From Collybiopsis luxurians FD-317 M1 (lineage: Eukaryota > Basidiomycota > Agaricomycetes > Agaricales > Omphalotaceae), in contig KN834756.1 of assembly GCA_000827265.1 (NCBI GenBank), positions 840,385-904,384 of the forward strand: DNA of 64,000 nucleotides, given 5' to 3'. Of the stretch, positions 25,062-37,325 are shown piece after piece. Both the position numbers and the translations under genes were made by a program. Position 1 is the stretch's first letter, and each line of letters begins with the position of its first letter. The notes under the pieces were generated by a model. It was not told the DNA's origin. It did not search any database and worked only from the letters and a program-made list of their open reading frames with translations.

Positions 25062-28000
25062 ATGCCCTCGATCCTTAACCTCAAGTTCAAAGTCTGTTGA
25101 TTAATTGCCGGCCAGCGCCAGCAATCGCTAATCAATACTGGTATTCTAGGGTAACAAATCGTTCGTTGCGTTCAGCAACCTCAATGATGTCGACTCTTTG
25201 ACCAGGACCTGGAAGGTGCGTGGCTCGCTACTAGATTGCTTATTTTATTAATTACCGTCTCCCTTACTAGGTCTGTACCAAAGTCGCCAGTTACCTCGAG
25301 CAAGGACAAAGGCTCGAGAACCTCAGTTGGAGGCTATGGCATCTCCAGAATCTCATGGTTGATACTGACAATGCAAGGTCAAAGAGAGAATTCAAAAAGC
25401 TCTCCAAAAACATGAGTGATAAGCTGGACAAGGAGAAGGGACGGTGAGTCATTCCGGCTCGGATTAAGTCGGATGTACCAACTCGAACCGCTTATTCCAG
25501 GAGCATCGAAGAGCTCGAGGCCCCCGATTTCAGACGGAATCATTCCACAGACATGATTCGTCAAAGGGCCGTCGAAAAAGAGCGCAGTCGCGAGGCCAGT
25601 CAGAACGCCAAACCCGGCACTATCAAGCGTATGCAATTTACCTTTAGCGTAGACCAGCCTGCCGCGCCCGCTACAGCTCAACCTGTCAAGAAGCCTGATT
25701 TGAAACCTTCTCCGGAGTTTAATAAACGTCCTACCGTAAGGCCTTTACCCAAGTCGGCCGCTGATCCCGATGAACACATGCTCTCTGTCGACGCCGAGCG
25801 CGACGCGGATGATCAGCCTCTTACCCATCGTGGACGCAAAGATAATGATACCATGCTCCGTTTCCCTCCTCTCTTCTCCAGCGACTTTGGCCCGGCTGCC
25901 TTGCTCAACCCTTCTCCGACTCTTACGACTTCCATGAATTATGGGGAAGGCCTCAACGCCGCCAACCCTGCTAATGATAACGACGGTTTCAGTATTCCTC
26001 GACCGACAATTGAATTACCTCTCGACGAGCTCCTCAATGGAGTCGATTCTCCCAGGCCCTGGTCTCCGGCCTTTTTCAACGACAAGAACACGACCAACAC
26101 TACTCCTCTTTTCAGCACTACTTCCCTTGTTAACAATAACAGCATCAATGCCAACACCGGCGCCAACGACCCCCCGGTGTTTTATCTCCCCAACACGTCC
26201 AACAATCACAACGACGACGATGTAGTGATGCAATCTGTGCCTATTACTACTGTCTCCGGTAACAGCTTTGGAGGCGCCTTTGGCGGTCCCTTTGGAGGCT
26301 TTGACTCTTCCGACGCCGATGACTCTAGCGCCAGCGACGAAGAGAGTCACACCAGCGACTCGGTGGATTTGATCTCTACCACCACTCTCTCTTCTGTCCC
26401 TCCGATGAACGAGACTAAACCCATTCCACCGACCATCAAATCCGTCTCTGCACCTGCCAAACTCAAAAACCCCAAAGCCCGATCCACGACTCCGCGTCCC
26501 AATCTGACCGTACGTACCTCTGCCAACAACTCGGGGGGTGCAGGATCCGCTACCCCGACTTCTACCTCCGGTTCTACTTCGACTTCGACGACGAGTCGAC
26601 TGGGTGCTTTGACCTCTGCTTCCACCTCTGGAACGACGACGCCTACACCGTTCAACACGAAACCGCCGCTCAAGTCCGCGGGTGCGTCGTTCAAGGGGGG
26701 CAGGGGGAGCGCAGCGACGATGAACAATGTGAACAATGTCCCTGGCGGGCAAAAGGCGGAGTGTTCGAATTGCGGGGCGACGCATACGCCGCTTTGGAGG
26801 AGGGGCTTGAATGATGAGTTGAATTGTAATGCGTGTGGGTTGTATTGCAAGTTGGTGAGTAGATGAGGGTGTTTTTTGTTGTGGTTTTCTTATATGGGGT
26901 TGCATGGTTGCTGATTTTACGTCTGATTAGCATAAACGCCCTCGACCCAAGACAATGAGGAACCAGCATGGTGAGGGTCGGTCAGCGAATAATGCCCCGA
27001 GGCCTGAGACGGTTGAGGTTATGGGTGAGTTTTTTTTTTAAAATTATTTTTCGATCGATGAGATAAATGAGGGTGGACTGATATTAATTTTGCCTTCTCA
27101 GCTCAATGCTACAACTGTCATACTACGGCTACGCCTCTTTGGCGAAAGGACGATGAAGGCAAGACGGTTTGCAATGCGTATGGTTTTTTCTTCCGTTTTT
27201 GATCGGTCAGCGCAGCTCATGTTTTTTTCTTTCTTCTTTCTAGATGTGGTCTCTATTACAAACTGCACGGTTCCGCTCGTCCCATCTCAATGAAATCCGA
27301 CGTTATCCGAAAACGCTCCCGCCATGATGTCCGAGTTCGTGCGAATTCTACTAGCGGACGAGGGTTTACCGCGTCCGAGACTCCGTCTGCGAGTCCGGGT
27401 GTGTCGAGGAGGGCGTCGCCTTCTCCTGGACCTGCTTTCAGAGAGCCGAGTCCTGGAATGTCGTTTGGCGGTGCCGACGGTGCGAATCCCAATGCGAGCC
27501 CGATCCTGGCTCCGGATTCGTCTACGGCTCCGAATAACTTGTACGATTATTCGGGTGGGAGCTCGCCGGATGATAATATGGACCTTGAGTACCCCCCTTC
27601 GAGCAGCCAGAGCGAGCTCATGGGTGCGCTCGGAGGGGACAGCGGGAACGGGAGCGGGAGTCCGAATTCTCAACACGACAGTCCTCACAACCCCAATTCA
27701 TCCTCCGGTGGAACTTCCGCCAATGCCTCGTTGTACCATAATATTTTCAACTTCCAATTCCCCGGCCCGTACCACCCTGATCATCTTTCGCAATACTCGT
27801 ATGCGACCCCGCTCGACGCGCTCCCGTTCCCTTCGGGAGATTACGAGTCGGATTTGCGTGTGGATTTGAGTATGAGTCCGAGGACGAATAAGAGGAGGAG
27901 GATGTCTTCTGATTCGGCGTCTGAGCCTCCGAGCAGTGCGGTCTCGTTTAGCTCTTTTGGGGGTGATAGTTATGGGTCGTCTTCGACGAGTTCGACCACG

Positions 28001-28831
28001 AGCTCGTCGCACGGCCACGGGCATGGGCATGGGGGGCATGGACACGGGCATGGGCATTCGCATTCCCAGACGAGTTCGATTGGGAGTATGTCTGCGATGT
28101 CTGCCCTTGCGAGCGAGTTTCCGTTCAGCAGTGCGTTTAGTCATATTTCGAGTTTGAATTTGAGTCTCGGTGGGGTGGGGGGAGGGGCGGGGGGAGGAGC
28201 GCAGCAGATATTTAGGGGGGGAGGGCAGACGCAGAGGAATATGTTTTGGCACCCGCCGATGATGTTGCCTTCCTCGTCCTCTTCCTCCTCTTCTTCTGGT
28301 GCCAACGATCCTTCCTCGTCTCCCAATTCGAATTCGAGTTCGACCTCGTCGACGGCTCTGCCGCTTTTGCATCATACGTATAATATGGGTCTGTTGCATC
28401 CTCCGATGTTGCCCCCTTCGACGTTGGAGGATACGCATATGGATGCGCCGATGGATTATTTGCATCCTCCGATGCTCCCGCTTCTTGGGGGCGGACATCA
28501 TCATCATCATCACCTTCAGCACCACCACCACCATCAGGGACAGCAGGACGCGGCGTCGCATCATGACGATGAGGTGTTGTTTTCGACGTATTTGCATCCT
28601 CCGATGAGTTTGCCGATTGATGAGGCTGGGTCGGGGTCGTCGTCGGGATCGGGTGAGAGGGATATGGATGGAGGAGATGGGAATGGAAATGGTGGTGCGG
28701 GTGGTGATGGTAGTACGAATGGAGTGGGGAAGGCGAATGGGAGTGGAAGTGATTCCGAGTCGGAGGGGTCGAGGAAGGGGAATTATTATGTTGCGCAGCA
28801 GGAGTATGGGTTGGAGATGAGGATTTATTGA
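25062..28831 (+). CDS. Two-finger GATA transcription factor with DUF1752 N-terminus
   Basis: Seven exons: 25062..25091, 25150..25215, 25271..25443, 25501..26854, 26931..27024, 27102..27177, 27244..28831. All introns are GT-AG and in phase, giving 1126 aa. Residues about 24-60 (TRTWKVC...RLENLSWRLWHLQNL) match fungal DUF1752 (PF08550), common at the N-terminus of GATA regulators. Two C-x2-C-x17-C-x2-C fingers lie at 511-535 and 575-599, both with TPLWR and CNACGLY cores. They are joined by a basic linker (HKRPRPKTMR) and followed by a basic tail (SDVIRKRSRHD). The cysteine-rich block of SRE-type iron repressors is not seen between the fingers. The C-terminal third is low complexity: His/Gly, Ser and His runs, plus four HPPM motifs near residues 933-1047. 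Nuclear DNA binding at GATA sites is expected. Target genes are unknown. An upstream exon cannot be excluded, but the ATG at 25062 gives a complete DUF1752. Confidence 0.9.
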
Positions 28832-31535
28832 GCGGGGGTGGTTGGTGTCGGTGTCGTTGACCCAACAACAAAAAAAAAGCAAAATGATTTTTGAAGATTT
28901 TGCTTTATCCCTTTCAAACTCAAACTCACTCAACATTGCATTTTTCGTTGGCCTCGCTCAGTCTACGCTATCTATTGTCTCTGGCCTACCACTTTGGCGG
29001 ACGACGCCTCTCTTTCTCTCGCTTTCTGTCCCAAGGTCAAGCCAAGCTCATTCGCTCCGTTCTCCCGGTCCTCGTGTTCGGATATCCTCATGTTCGATCG
29101 GATGGACGTTCTCTCCCCTCAATCATCCATGCATCAAGATCTATCCATCCCATCATCGCCACGGAAAAAAAGAAAACAACAGACATATCGCCATGAATCC
29201 GAGTTCTATACACCCTATGCCCTGCGCCCTATCTATGCTGTTACGATTGAAATTTGAATCATACCATCCCGCTCCTTCCCGTTCGTCCTACCCCTCCCCA
29301 ACCCCATCACTCTTGCAACGAGGCAGGTCTCGAGTCTCGACCCCATATGCTTTTCTGTCTCTTTCTGCATGCTCGTGTCTCTTTCCGTCATCATCGTTTT
29401 CATCAGAAGCATTGTCACATTCACATTCGCATTCGCTGGACCCCATGCATGGATATACCCCTTTGCCCTAGTCCCGAGTTCAGTTTGCCGCGTCCTCCGG
29501 AGGATGAAGGAGAACCGAACTACTACTATTCTTGTCGATTGAAATCGACCCCATCGGCGTGGCCGGGCCGGTTTTTTTAAATTCCTCCATGTCGTCATCA
29601 TCACCATTGGTTTTTCGTTTCTTTGCATGTACGTTCGTTTGTTACTGCATTTGTCCTTTAAAGCATTGATGTTTTATTGTCGGTTTTTTCTCTTTTGCTT
29701 TCGCATATCATTTAGCTTAGATGTCTGCACATTCGCTCTGTCGTCATGCTTTTTCGTCGTCATTTGAAGATCCAAGTTTCCTTTGGACTGTGGTCTCATT
29801 TTGTCACTATCACTCAGTGGACGCTTTTCTGCATCGGTGTACACATCTCATACTACGTGCATCCATTTTTTGTTGTTTCTTTTTATCTTTCACCGAAAAT
29901 ATCAAAAGCATTGTCTTGTTGTACTCTTGTAGCTATCTGTATTCCTGTCACCATTTTCGTTTTTCGTCTCTTTCGTTTTCTTTTTTTTTTTTTTTTTTTG
30001 TCTCCCGTCCTTCTCTGCATCTTCATCAGATGTATTGCTTCCTCCGTCACTGCTTTACCTGTGTCTGTATAACGATACATAAGACCCCTACAGTTTGCGG
30101 TTGTACAAACGTTACAGTACAAAAAGTACGTATTATATACCTATGCGAAGGGTTTCCGCTTTGAGCCCCACAATTAATTTAACTTGGTTTTTGTTCTGTT
30201 CTGTATACGGTGTACATGCACCATTTGCGATAGTGTTGGATTCTGAAGCTTGGTATGCCTTTTGCCCTTGGATATGTTGAATAGGTAGGTCGAATCCGAG
30301 AAGATGGCGCGACGTTGGGCAATTGAAAGAAGTTGAGATTTGGAAGTATTGTGATGTAGGTGTGCCGTGGGCCTCTAGCTAGGTAAGAGGCAATCATGTT
30401 CTCCTGTAACTCTATTTAGACGTTATTTCTCTTTCAGGCTTTCGAGAACATGAATACTTTTTTGGTTGGGTGAAGAAGGGGGCTGTGGGGGTCACGCTCA
30501 GACTCGTAGTTCTGTTTCCACGTTCATTTACCGTCGGTATGGTGCCTGCTAGTCTCTATTGAGTGACAGCTGCGAAGGCGATCGATGGGGTTGCAACACC
30601 TTTTGGTTCAAGTTAAGCCTGTGAGGCTGGGTCGGGACTCGGGGGCAGTTGGGCGGAGAAATTCGAGATGGATACCCCCCATCTATCTAAATCTGGGTAA
30701 AGATTCCTACCGGCAAAGGGCGTGAGTTTTTTTCTTTCAATCTGCGAAGGAGGTGAACACTGAAAGGCAAGTATTTCTGGGAGCTCTAGCCGGTAGGTCC
30801 TGTCGACATCCCTACACGATGGCTTATCCATATCTCAGGATGGAACGGAGAATCCTGTGTGTAAGCAGCGCTGATTGTTATCGCTATCTCGGATATCGGA
30901 CTTGAATTTTTTTGCAAAAAAATACGCGTTCCTTTGCGCCAGCACGCACCTTAAAGGCACAGACTGCTGTGCTCTGGGGTCATATCATCCAGATATAGGT
31001 TGGGCATTAAACTAACTTTGCGTGCTAGCGACATATAATCAGTCTCATATTAAGTTTTTGGCTGTTAATTGGCAGTAGAGAACGCAATGCGCAAGTCCTT
31101 TCTCGCACGCATCGTACTTGAAGCAATCACGTGATGTGACGATTCGCGATTCGTCACTACCACGATTCGCAAGACTTCACGCGTAGGATGACTAGCAGCC
31201 GGCTATGAGAACATACTGTCCAAAGTAGGTCTACTGCTGTATTGCCATTTTTATCGCGTTCTTATGTTACAAAAACTGACTAGCACCATGATTGAATGCG
31301 TATACGCAAACAGAATTCTTCTCAAGGCTAGTGTATAGTGCAGTCTGGGTCTATGATACCAGCCTCTATATACTCCGCGGAGCGTCAAGTGTTCACTCGC
31401 GCCTGGGACTTGACTTACAAATCCTTTACAGCACTGGAGACATTTGAATGGAAATGAATCCATATCTGGGAAAAAAATCACATTCTCGTTAGCTCGAAGA
31501 CGAATTTAATGCGAAGCTTACCAAACTCTGCGACT
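28832..31535. other. 3' flank of the GATA gene and intergenic DNA
   Basis: Pyrimidine-rich sequence up to about 30.1 kb, including a T-run at 29980..29999, fits a 3' untranslated region. Open frames of 100-209 codons here are Ser/His/Phe-rich products of that composition and have no motifs. From 30.2 to 31.5 kb I see no gene. Confidence 0.45.
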
Positions 31536-33249
31536 ATGGCTTCCAATGTCGCCACCAGCTTCGAGCTCTTCCCAGAGCCTTCTCTGCTTGCCCCACCGAA
31601 GGCACCTCCCCGGTTGCCAGGTGGCAATTTACAAACGACGGAAGCACTGCTGGAAGTCCTGAAAGATAACCATGAGCAATGGCATATCTTCTTTGACGAT
31701 GACGGGCGACACAAGTGAGCATTTCGAGTTTTTTATTCTCCGTCGAATTCCTGAATCAGCGGTCGTCCTAGCCACATTACCCACCAAGTTCTTGCGATCT
31801 GGGCTTTTGGAGCGCATCAGGATCTTATTCGAGGGAGCTACAAGAAGAACATTGCCTTACAACGTCCGAAACCAGAAATTCGGGAAGCGATAACTGCTTC
31901 CAACTTTATTGAGCATCTCGGAGACAAAACGTCGGTCAATCTGAAAGTGCCATTCGGTTCATTTAATAATACTTCACAGGTACTACTCTGCGTATCTTGC
32001 ATTCTTCGATCAGGTTGTCCGTGAACAAAAAGGCAACCCGAGCTTTTTAATGGAGGAATACGTATTTTCCAATCAAGTCAATTTTGGACGTAAGTCGCAA
32101 CAAGGAGAACACCCTCAAATGACGTGTCGCTTCTTGGAACTCATCATGCACTCCCTCATACACTTTGGATACGGTGTAGAGTTCGGTTTGCCCGGGATGA
32201 TGAGCGAAGGTTTGTATACTACTCTGAGGTGATTCTATGCGCTAATTAACATGCAGGCCTTGCCCAAGCTGCGGTCCATCCTCTGCTTGGAGCGTCATTA
32301 ATTCCGGAATCACTTTTCAATCAGGTATTGAGTGCTCCAAATGAAGGAAAAGTAAAAAAATCCCCAGTACATGCTTTTACTGTCGTGGCCCGGATACTCG
32401 CAGATCCTCAGTTCAAGATTCCCGGAACCAACATACGCGAAGTTAGACCACAGGTGATCGCAAAATCTGCCGCATTGCTCGAACATATAAATCAGTGGAC
32501 TTTGGATGTTCAGAAGCAAGCTTCTGACCCGAAGGAAATTGATCGCAAGATTGAAGAATTGCATTGGACAAACACCATCCTTTACGCAGTATCTGGGTAC
32601 AACACTGACCGGGAGTTTAATGCCGACTTTGTTTAGTGAGTGCTCTTTGTATTTTGATACTCCAGTCATTCACAATGTACGTACAAGCATGCACATGGTT
32701 ACTTCAGCTCTCTTCCTACCCATACTTGCTGCCCATCTTAGCCCAACTTCGCAGGCGCTGCTCCTTCGGACTTGCTTTATTGTCACTGTTTCTTGGTGGA
32801 TATTCAACGGTCGACCAAACTTAGACATTGTATCTTTTATGAGAGCAGAGGATGCCATCCACAACAACCAACGTCATCCATCTGTCAAAGGGCTTGGCTC
32901 TCATTCTCTTCCTCATCCCCATGCCCTCTCTTCCGCCTCTCCAATTTCCACAAATCCAAACCCATGGCTGCAAATGATTCAGCAAGCCTCCGTCCATCCA
33001 GATGATCATTTTCCAAAAATTCTCCGTTCACTAGCGCATTTCGCGCTCTTGTATGGAGGGAGGAAGGCCGGAGAAAAGGATTTCTCTCAAACAGAACTTG
33101 CGGGGGCGGAAATGCTTGATGGGTCACTCTTTGTCAGGGCTGCGGGATTGACTGCGAAGAGGCTTGAACATACCGTGGCGGACCAGTATCTCACGTACTG
33201 GGATCGACCGGGTTTCTTTGAAGATAGCAAAACAGTTAGTAAGATGTGA
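31536..33249 (+). CDS. Questin-oxidase-like (DUF4243) protein, copy 2
   Basis: Five exons: 31536..31714, 31772..31930, 31980..32209, 32257..32635, 32688..33249, GT-AG throughout, 502 aa. Exons 1-3 have the same lengths as in the minus-strand copy at 14573..16303. Exon 4 is one codon shorter and exon 5 differs by three codons. The histidine motifs are retained (NHITHQ, HSLIHFGYGVEFGLPGMMSE, HWTNTILYAVSGY, PDDHFPKILRSLAHFALLYG). The protein is clearly a paralogue of copy 1 in inverted orientation, with all splice sites intact, so both are likely functional. Oxygenase-type chemistry is inferred from the AflY/questin-oxidase family and the substrate is unknown. Its last-exon 3' part and downstream flank were copied to 38.5 kb along with the hydrophobin block. 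Confidence 0.88.
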
Positions 33250-33577
33250 TTCTAGTTTGTCGACAAGGACTCGATCGGAAGGACGTCAAATCTTAGCTTG
33301 AAATGTGCTCTCTATGTACTCTTCGAAACGGAAATGGCGATGTTATCTAGTTGCAAATTTCAGTTGTCCCTTTGTTTTTGGGGTCAAACTAGTAAAGAGA
33401 CGTAAGAATACTTCTGGACCTCAATGGACTGGGTCTAGTGTCATAGGATGGGTTCTGCTTAACCCGAAGTCCACGCGATTCTCAAAAGTTGCGTATTTAG
33501 ACAAACGTTATACACTACAGGCCAGAACAGGAACCAAAGCTCGTTATCCAACTCCTGGTGCCTACGATTCCGTGGGT

Positions 33578-34023
33578 TCAAAGTTGGACAGGGATACAGT
33601 CGATGGAGATTCTAGGGGCTGAACACGAATTTTGTTAGTACGGAACAAGGGTTACCAGGATTCAGGGCGGTAAATCAGAGTGATATAGAACTTACCAAGG
33701 CTGTTGTCTGCGCAGCAGAGGGCTTGACCATCACTGCATATCAAGTTCAACGAACAACCCAAGGTTAGAATAATAAAAATTTACCAGGTGCCACCACTGA
33801 CGACAAAGTTGCAATTCAGGCCAACATTGACATTAGGGTTGGTGAGCGTGGCTGGGATCGAAGCAAGGACTGTAGTGGCAGCAGCACTAGTACCCGTCGT
33901 GAGGGTGTCGCAGCACTGAACAGGGCCAGTGGAACAGCTGGAACTGGGTATGCATTGACCGCCTGGGCCAGCAGAAGCAAGAGTAGCAAAAGCAGCAGCG
34001 ACGAAGGCCAGTTTAAATAGCAT
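33578..34023 (-). CDS. Class I hydrophobin (H1)
   Basis: Three exons: 33785..34023, 33696..33733 (38 nt) and 33578..33618, giving 105 aa. The start is the ATG at 34021..34023, directly before a signal peptide (MLFKLAFVAAAFATLASA). The mature part has the class I spacing C-x6-CC-x32-C-x8-C-x5-CC-x12-C and an additional Cys in GGQCIPSSSC ahead of the canonical first Cys. The first intron splits the codon of the fifth canonical Cys, so unspliced reading ends in TW-stop. Hydrophobins are secreted, self-assemble at air-water interfaces and coat hyphae and fruit bodies. A TATA-like box (TATAAAA) lies about 74 nt upstream of the ATG. Its counterpart in block B is a pseudogene. Confidence 0.93.
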
Positions 34024-34096
34024 GGTTGATGGCTTTGTAAAATGCCCGCGCAATTGAAGGACTTTTGGAATGGAAATTTCCGCTATTTCTGTTCTG

Positions 34097-34103
34097 TTTT
34101 ATA
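34097..34103 (-). promoter_or_regulatory. TATA-like box of hydrophobin H1
   Basis: TATAAAA on the minus strand, 74 nt before the start codon. The block-B counterpart (near 39560) has lost the surrounding roughly 25 bp. Confidence 0.55.
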
Positions 34104-36670
34104 TCATTGCTTTGAATTCTGGTTTCTGGAAGATATCCCTTAGTTGCCTAGGAAGTTCTAGTGCGGTATGTCCAGGATATGTCTGTTCATTAAATCAATG
34201 GAACCCCTGAGGTTGACAGGCTCAATCGGAGTCAAATGAAGCATGTTAAATGAATTGAGATTGTAATACTGTATACCCAACAAATAGTATGGACAGAAGG
34301 AGTCAAGAATGGCTGATATTTCTGTCGTCTTGAAAAACTTCGGACTCAAGCCCAGTAAGTAGATTTGATTGCCATTCTTACCGGGGTGTGACAGTAGCAT
34401 CCAATACGTTAAATAGAGCATTAGTACTCAAGAGAAAGCTTTGACCTCAAACTAGTATCTTGGCAAATGTGCCAACTCTGAACCACTTAATTATGTGCCA
34501 CTGGCACTCCGAGTCGTATAATGATTAGTCTCAATTCCAGGAACAGTGAGTCAGGTGGTAGAAAAATGGCCTGGTGGCCAGTCTGAAAAGAATTCTGTAA
34601 AAATGTAGGTTCAAAAAGCTGACAGGACTAGTTCATACTGGGTTCAAGAGTGGTGTAAAATATTACCCAGTGTCAAGATATCCCGGTGTAGTGTTGCTCG
34701 GCCGCTACGCACTATCCACTTCCGTCACATTTTCTTAGAACCTAGTATGCTTCATTTCTATTCCATCTATTATTTCGTTTCATATATATAGACTTAGATA
34801 TTCCAAATATATCCACAATTCGGACTTTCTCGACTGAGCTTTGTTTTTCAACACCCAGAACTTCAAGCCCTGCAGAGCCTGGACGACCTAGTTCTGACCT
34901 AGTTTGAATGATACTCACCTGGGAGCGAGGAATAAAATATGACCTGCATACTCAAGAATGCTAGAAAGCTCTAAGTGATCTTGAATACTCTTTTTCGAGG
35001 CTTCAGCCTTCGAGAATTCTTTCAAAAATCGGACTTGTTAGACACCTTCTTCGTGGTCTGTAAGGAAGTAAATTTAACTGTCAAAGACGTTGAGACGAGA
35101 GAATGGTAAGTGTAGAAGGTCTGCCCTGAACTCATATTTTCGGACCTTGAGTGGAACGCAGTCTTCAAAAGGGTTTGGTCCATTGATACATATTTGAATT
35201 CCAGGTACATGTAGGATTAGCATAAACTAAGAGAAGGAAGGAAGTTCTATTACACGGCATGGTGTACGATCTGAACACTGGGTTCCAGAGATTATCCCGG
35301 TGATGATTCATGCAACATCGTCTCTGGGACTGCTGCAAAAGGAGCAGATGAGCTCCCAGCTGATGTACGGCATTGCTACTGTAGATTTCCCCGCCCTGAC
35401 AACAACCAAGCTAAACTTATCATTACGCCCTGATGTCTGGGCAAAAGTATTGCTTGAAAATTAGTTGATGATCAGCAAACAATAAAATCGTAGATGGAAC
35501 CTCTTGAATAATTCAAACTGCCACAAGTCAGGCATTCTGAAGCCCTTCCTCCCCCCAAGCGCGCCTTACAATCCTGACTTTCCTATTCACAACGGCAAGC
35601 AGAGAAGTCCAAGAACCGCTCGCAATACTCTCCGCAGGGCCCAAAAGCAATTAAACTGCAGGGCTGGTAATATCCTATCCTATCGAAGGTAATCATGAGT
35701 GTATGGAATGAAATGGAATGCTGAGTTGTGGTGGTGAACTGTGTGCCTGATCCTTTACAGACAATTTTATATTAATTTTATAATATTGATGACATAAATT
35801 CAATGGGGCAATGCTTGAGTATTGTACTTAATTACATTATAGTTAAATTCTAATTTAATTGAACCAAGCTGCAAGGCGGCGGCATTTGGGTCAGCAGATT
35901 GGCCTGGGGCACAAGTAACCGCCAAGCGGCAGCGTTGGCCTGTTACCAGCGGCAGGACCTCAAGTGGGACAGGGGAGGGTTCATTATTCAGCGCGTTCTG
36001 GGCTGAAAATGAGAACTGGAGCTCCCTAAGGGAAGTGAGCTGGGTTCATGTACGCTCGAGACAACAAAAAATGTGAATTTGGCCCGATGTACGAAAGTCT
36101 GAGTACAGACTCATAAGTATTAAAACGAGAAATCAGGATACTTGGTGCGGGAAACAAGAAACCACGCTCATCACTTAAAGCGATATTTAATCCTATTGAG
36201 AATCAGAACAATCAATGCGGGGTTCTTAAAGAGCCATGGTCAGTCGTATAGTGTATTCGATGGCATTTCGAACGTTTCTAATCTATTCCATGCATCCTGT
36301 TCGGCCGTCTCCTCTATCATTAAAGTGAGTTGTTCCTGGAATTAAGCCCCTCGCTAGCTGATGCCAAGGACAGAGGTGCATTCAGCATGGGCAAGTCTCA
36401 GAGGCCAAGAAAAGTGACTAGGATTCAAGTTCCTTACCATTAAATGCAACGCAATTTCTATTTCCTGTCTCATGCGGCCGGCTACCTACATGCACCGTCT
36501 TTAAGTCGCTTTTGAGTACACACGAGAAGGACTAGCTTGATGCTTCTTGACGTGAGACAACCTCTCTTTGAACTTTACAGTAGATCATTTGGAATGGACA
36601 AGGACAGGGCTGTACATTCTGGGACCATATCTTGGAATGATAATGAATGGTATGTTCCAGAATCACGAGA
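34104..36670. other. Shared intergenic region between divergent hydrophobins (block A)
   Basis: Holds both promoters of the divergent pair H1/H2. Much of it aligns with 39.56-41.52 kb. No other gene is visible: open frames here are short and not conserved between the blocks. Confidence 0.5.
35694..35962. mobile_element. About 270-bp insertion present only in block A
   Basis: In block B, AAGGTAAT is followed directly by GGGATAGGGAAGGG and the CAGCGCGTTCTG stretch. In block A about 270 bp separates the same flanks. The insert ends in a GC-rich part (GGCGGC, GCCAAGCGGCAGCG, CAGCGGCAGGACC) that recalls sequence near 52.94-52.99 kb. No terminal repeats were seen, so type and direction (insertion in A or deletion in B) are open. 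Confidence 0.4.
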
Positions 36671-36678
36671 TTATAAAA
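36671..36678 (+). promoter_or_regulatory. TATA box of hydrophobin H2
   Basis: TTATAAAA about 62 nt upstream of the ATG at 36740. The paralogue H4 has GTATAAAAG at the matching distance. Confidence 0.65.
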
Positions 36679-36739
36679 CCAGAAACTGCTGAAATATCCA
36701 CTCGAACATCCTACTTTTTACTTTCCAAACCGATTAACC

Positions 36740-37201
36740 ATGCATTTCAAACTTGCTTACGTTGTCGCTGCCCTTGCCCCCGTTGTCAGTGCTCTGACCC
36801 CTCGCGGCCCAGGCGGTAATTGTGTTCCCGCAGGCGGCTGCATCCCTGGGCCACTCCAGTGTTGTGAGACCGTGACCAAGGATATAGACCCTTCTCTTGC
36901 TGCGCTCCTTCTTCTGCTCGGCCTCAGCTCCAACATCAATGTCGGGCATTCCTGCAATCCAGTTGTCCCTCCCGCCACCTGGTAGCTCTTCCTTTGTCCT
37001 GAACCTCTCCTGCAACATTCTGCTGAATCATTTCCTATACAGTAATGGTCAGGTCCTCTGCTGTGCAATCAACTCTTTTGGTAAGTTCAGCATGCGACTA
37101 CACTGATTTTTGGTAACTAGCTTACTGCCTTAACCTTTACTAATGAAAACTCATATAAAGCCCCCTCCGTTGCCATTGACTGTGTTCCCGCTGTACTTTA
37201 A
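36740..37201 (+). CDS. Class I hydrophobin (H2)
   Basis: Exons 36740..36981, 37043..37080 (38 nt) and 37161..37201 give 106 aa. Signal peptide MHFKLAYVVAALAPVVSA is followed by a TPRGPGGNC start, C-x6-CC (GGCIPGPLQCC) and then SC, TC, LCC and DC at class I spacing. As in the other copies there is one extra Cys (GGNC) before the canonical first one. The first intron splits the fifth-Cys codon. The ending is IDCVPAVL. The protein should be secreted to the cell wall and assemble into an amphipathic layer. It is divergently oriented to H1 and duplicated as H4. Confidence 0.93.
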
Positions 37202-37325
37202 ACCTGTCATATCGTGGGTTCAACCCGAACGACAACTAGATTCCTTCTCTTGTGCTCGGGCCTGCAATGTTGGAACACCCATTATACAGTCCTATATATA
37301 ACAATCGACATTTCAACAGAATTGG

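Larger units (their letters stand above)
33010..37325. repeat. Segmental duplication, block A
   Basis: Starts in the last exon of DUF4243 copy 2 and carries a minus-strand hydrophobin (33578..34023), an intergenic stretch and a plus-strand hydrophobin (36740..37201). The same order and orientation recur at 38481..42185. Long aligned runs are visible in the DUF4243 3' flank, the hydrophobin promoters, and the AAGGTAAT and CAGCGCGTTCTG regions. Block A is longer mainly because of extra sequence near 34.70-34.87 kb and 35.69-35.96 kb. Confidence 0.85.

Noticed and set aside
27324..28326. Alternative plus-strand frames in the GATA gene, Arg- and Met-rich
   Set aside because: Shadow frames of the last GATA exon. 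Composition artefacts.
26015..28936. Long minus-strand open frames (up to 412 codons), rich in Arg, His and Ile/Thr
   Set aside because: They mirror the GC-rich, low-complexity GATA exons, contain no domains, and the plus-strand model has DUF1752, two fingers and consistent splicing.
28842..30164. Plus-strand frames of 209 and 147 codons, Ser/Phe/His-rich
   Set aside because: Product of pyrimidine-rich 3' flank, with no motifs, no consistent splice structure, and poly-T inside.
31478..31817. Minus-strand frames over DUF4243 copy 2 exons 1-2
   Set aside because: Shadows of the plus-strand exons. The matching region of copy 1 shows the same antisense openness.
32821..33127. Minus-strand frames inside the last DUF4243 exon
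   Set aside because: Antisense to a well-supported coding exon.
33571..33590. GGTTCAA stretch as a tRNA T-loop
   Set aside because: It overlaps the last codons and stop of hydrophobin H1 and no cloverleaf partners flank it. No convincing tRNA was found anywhere in the window.
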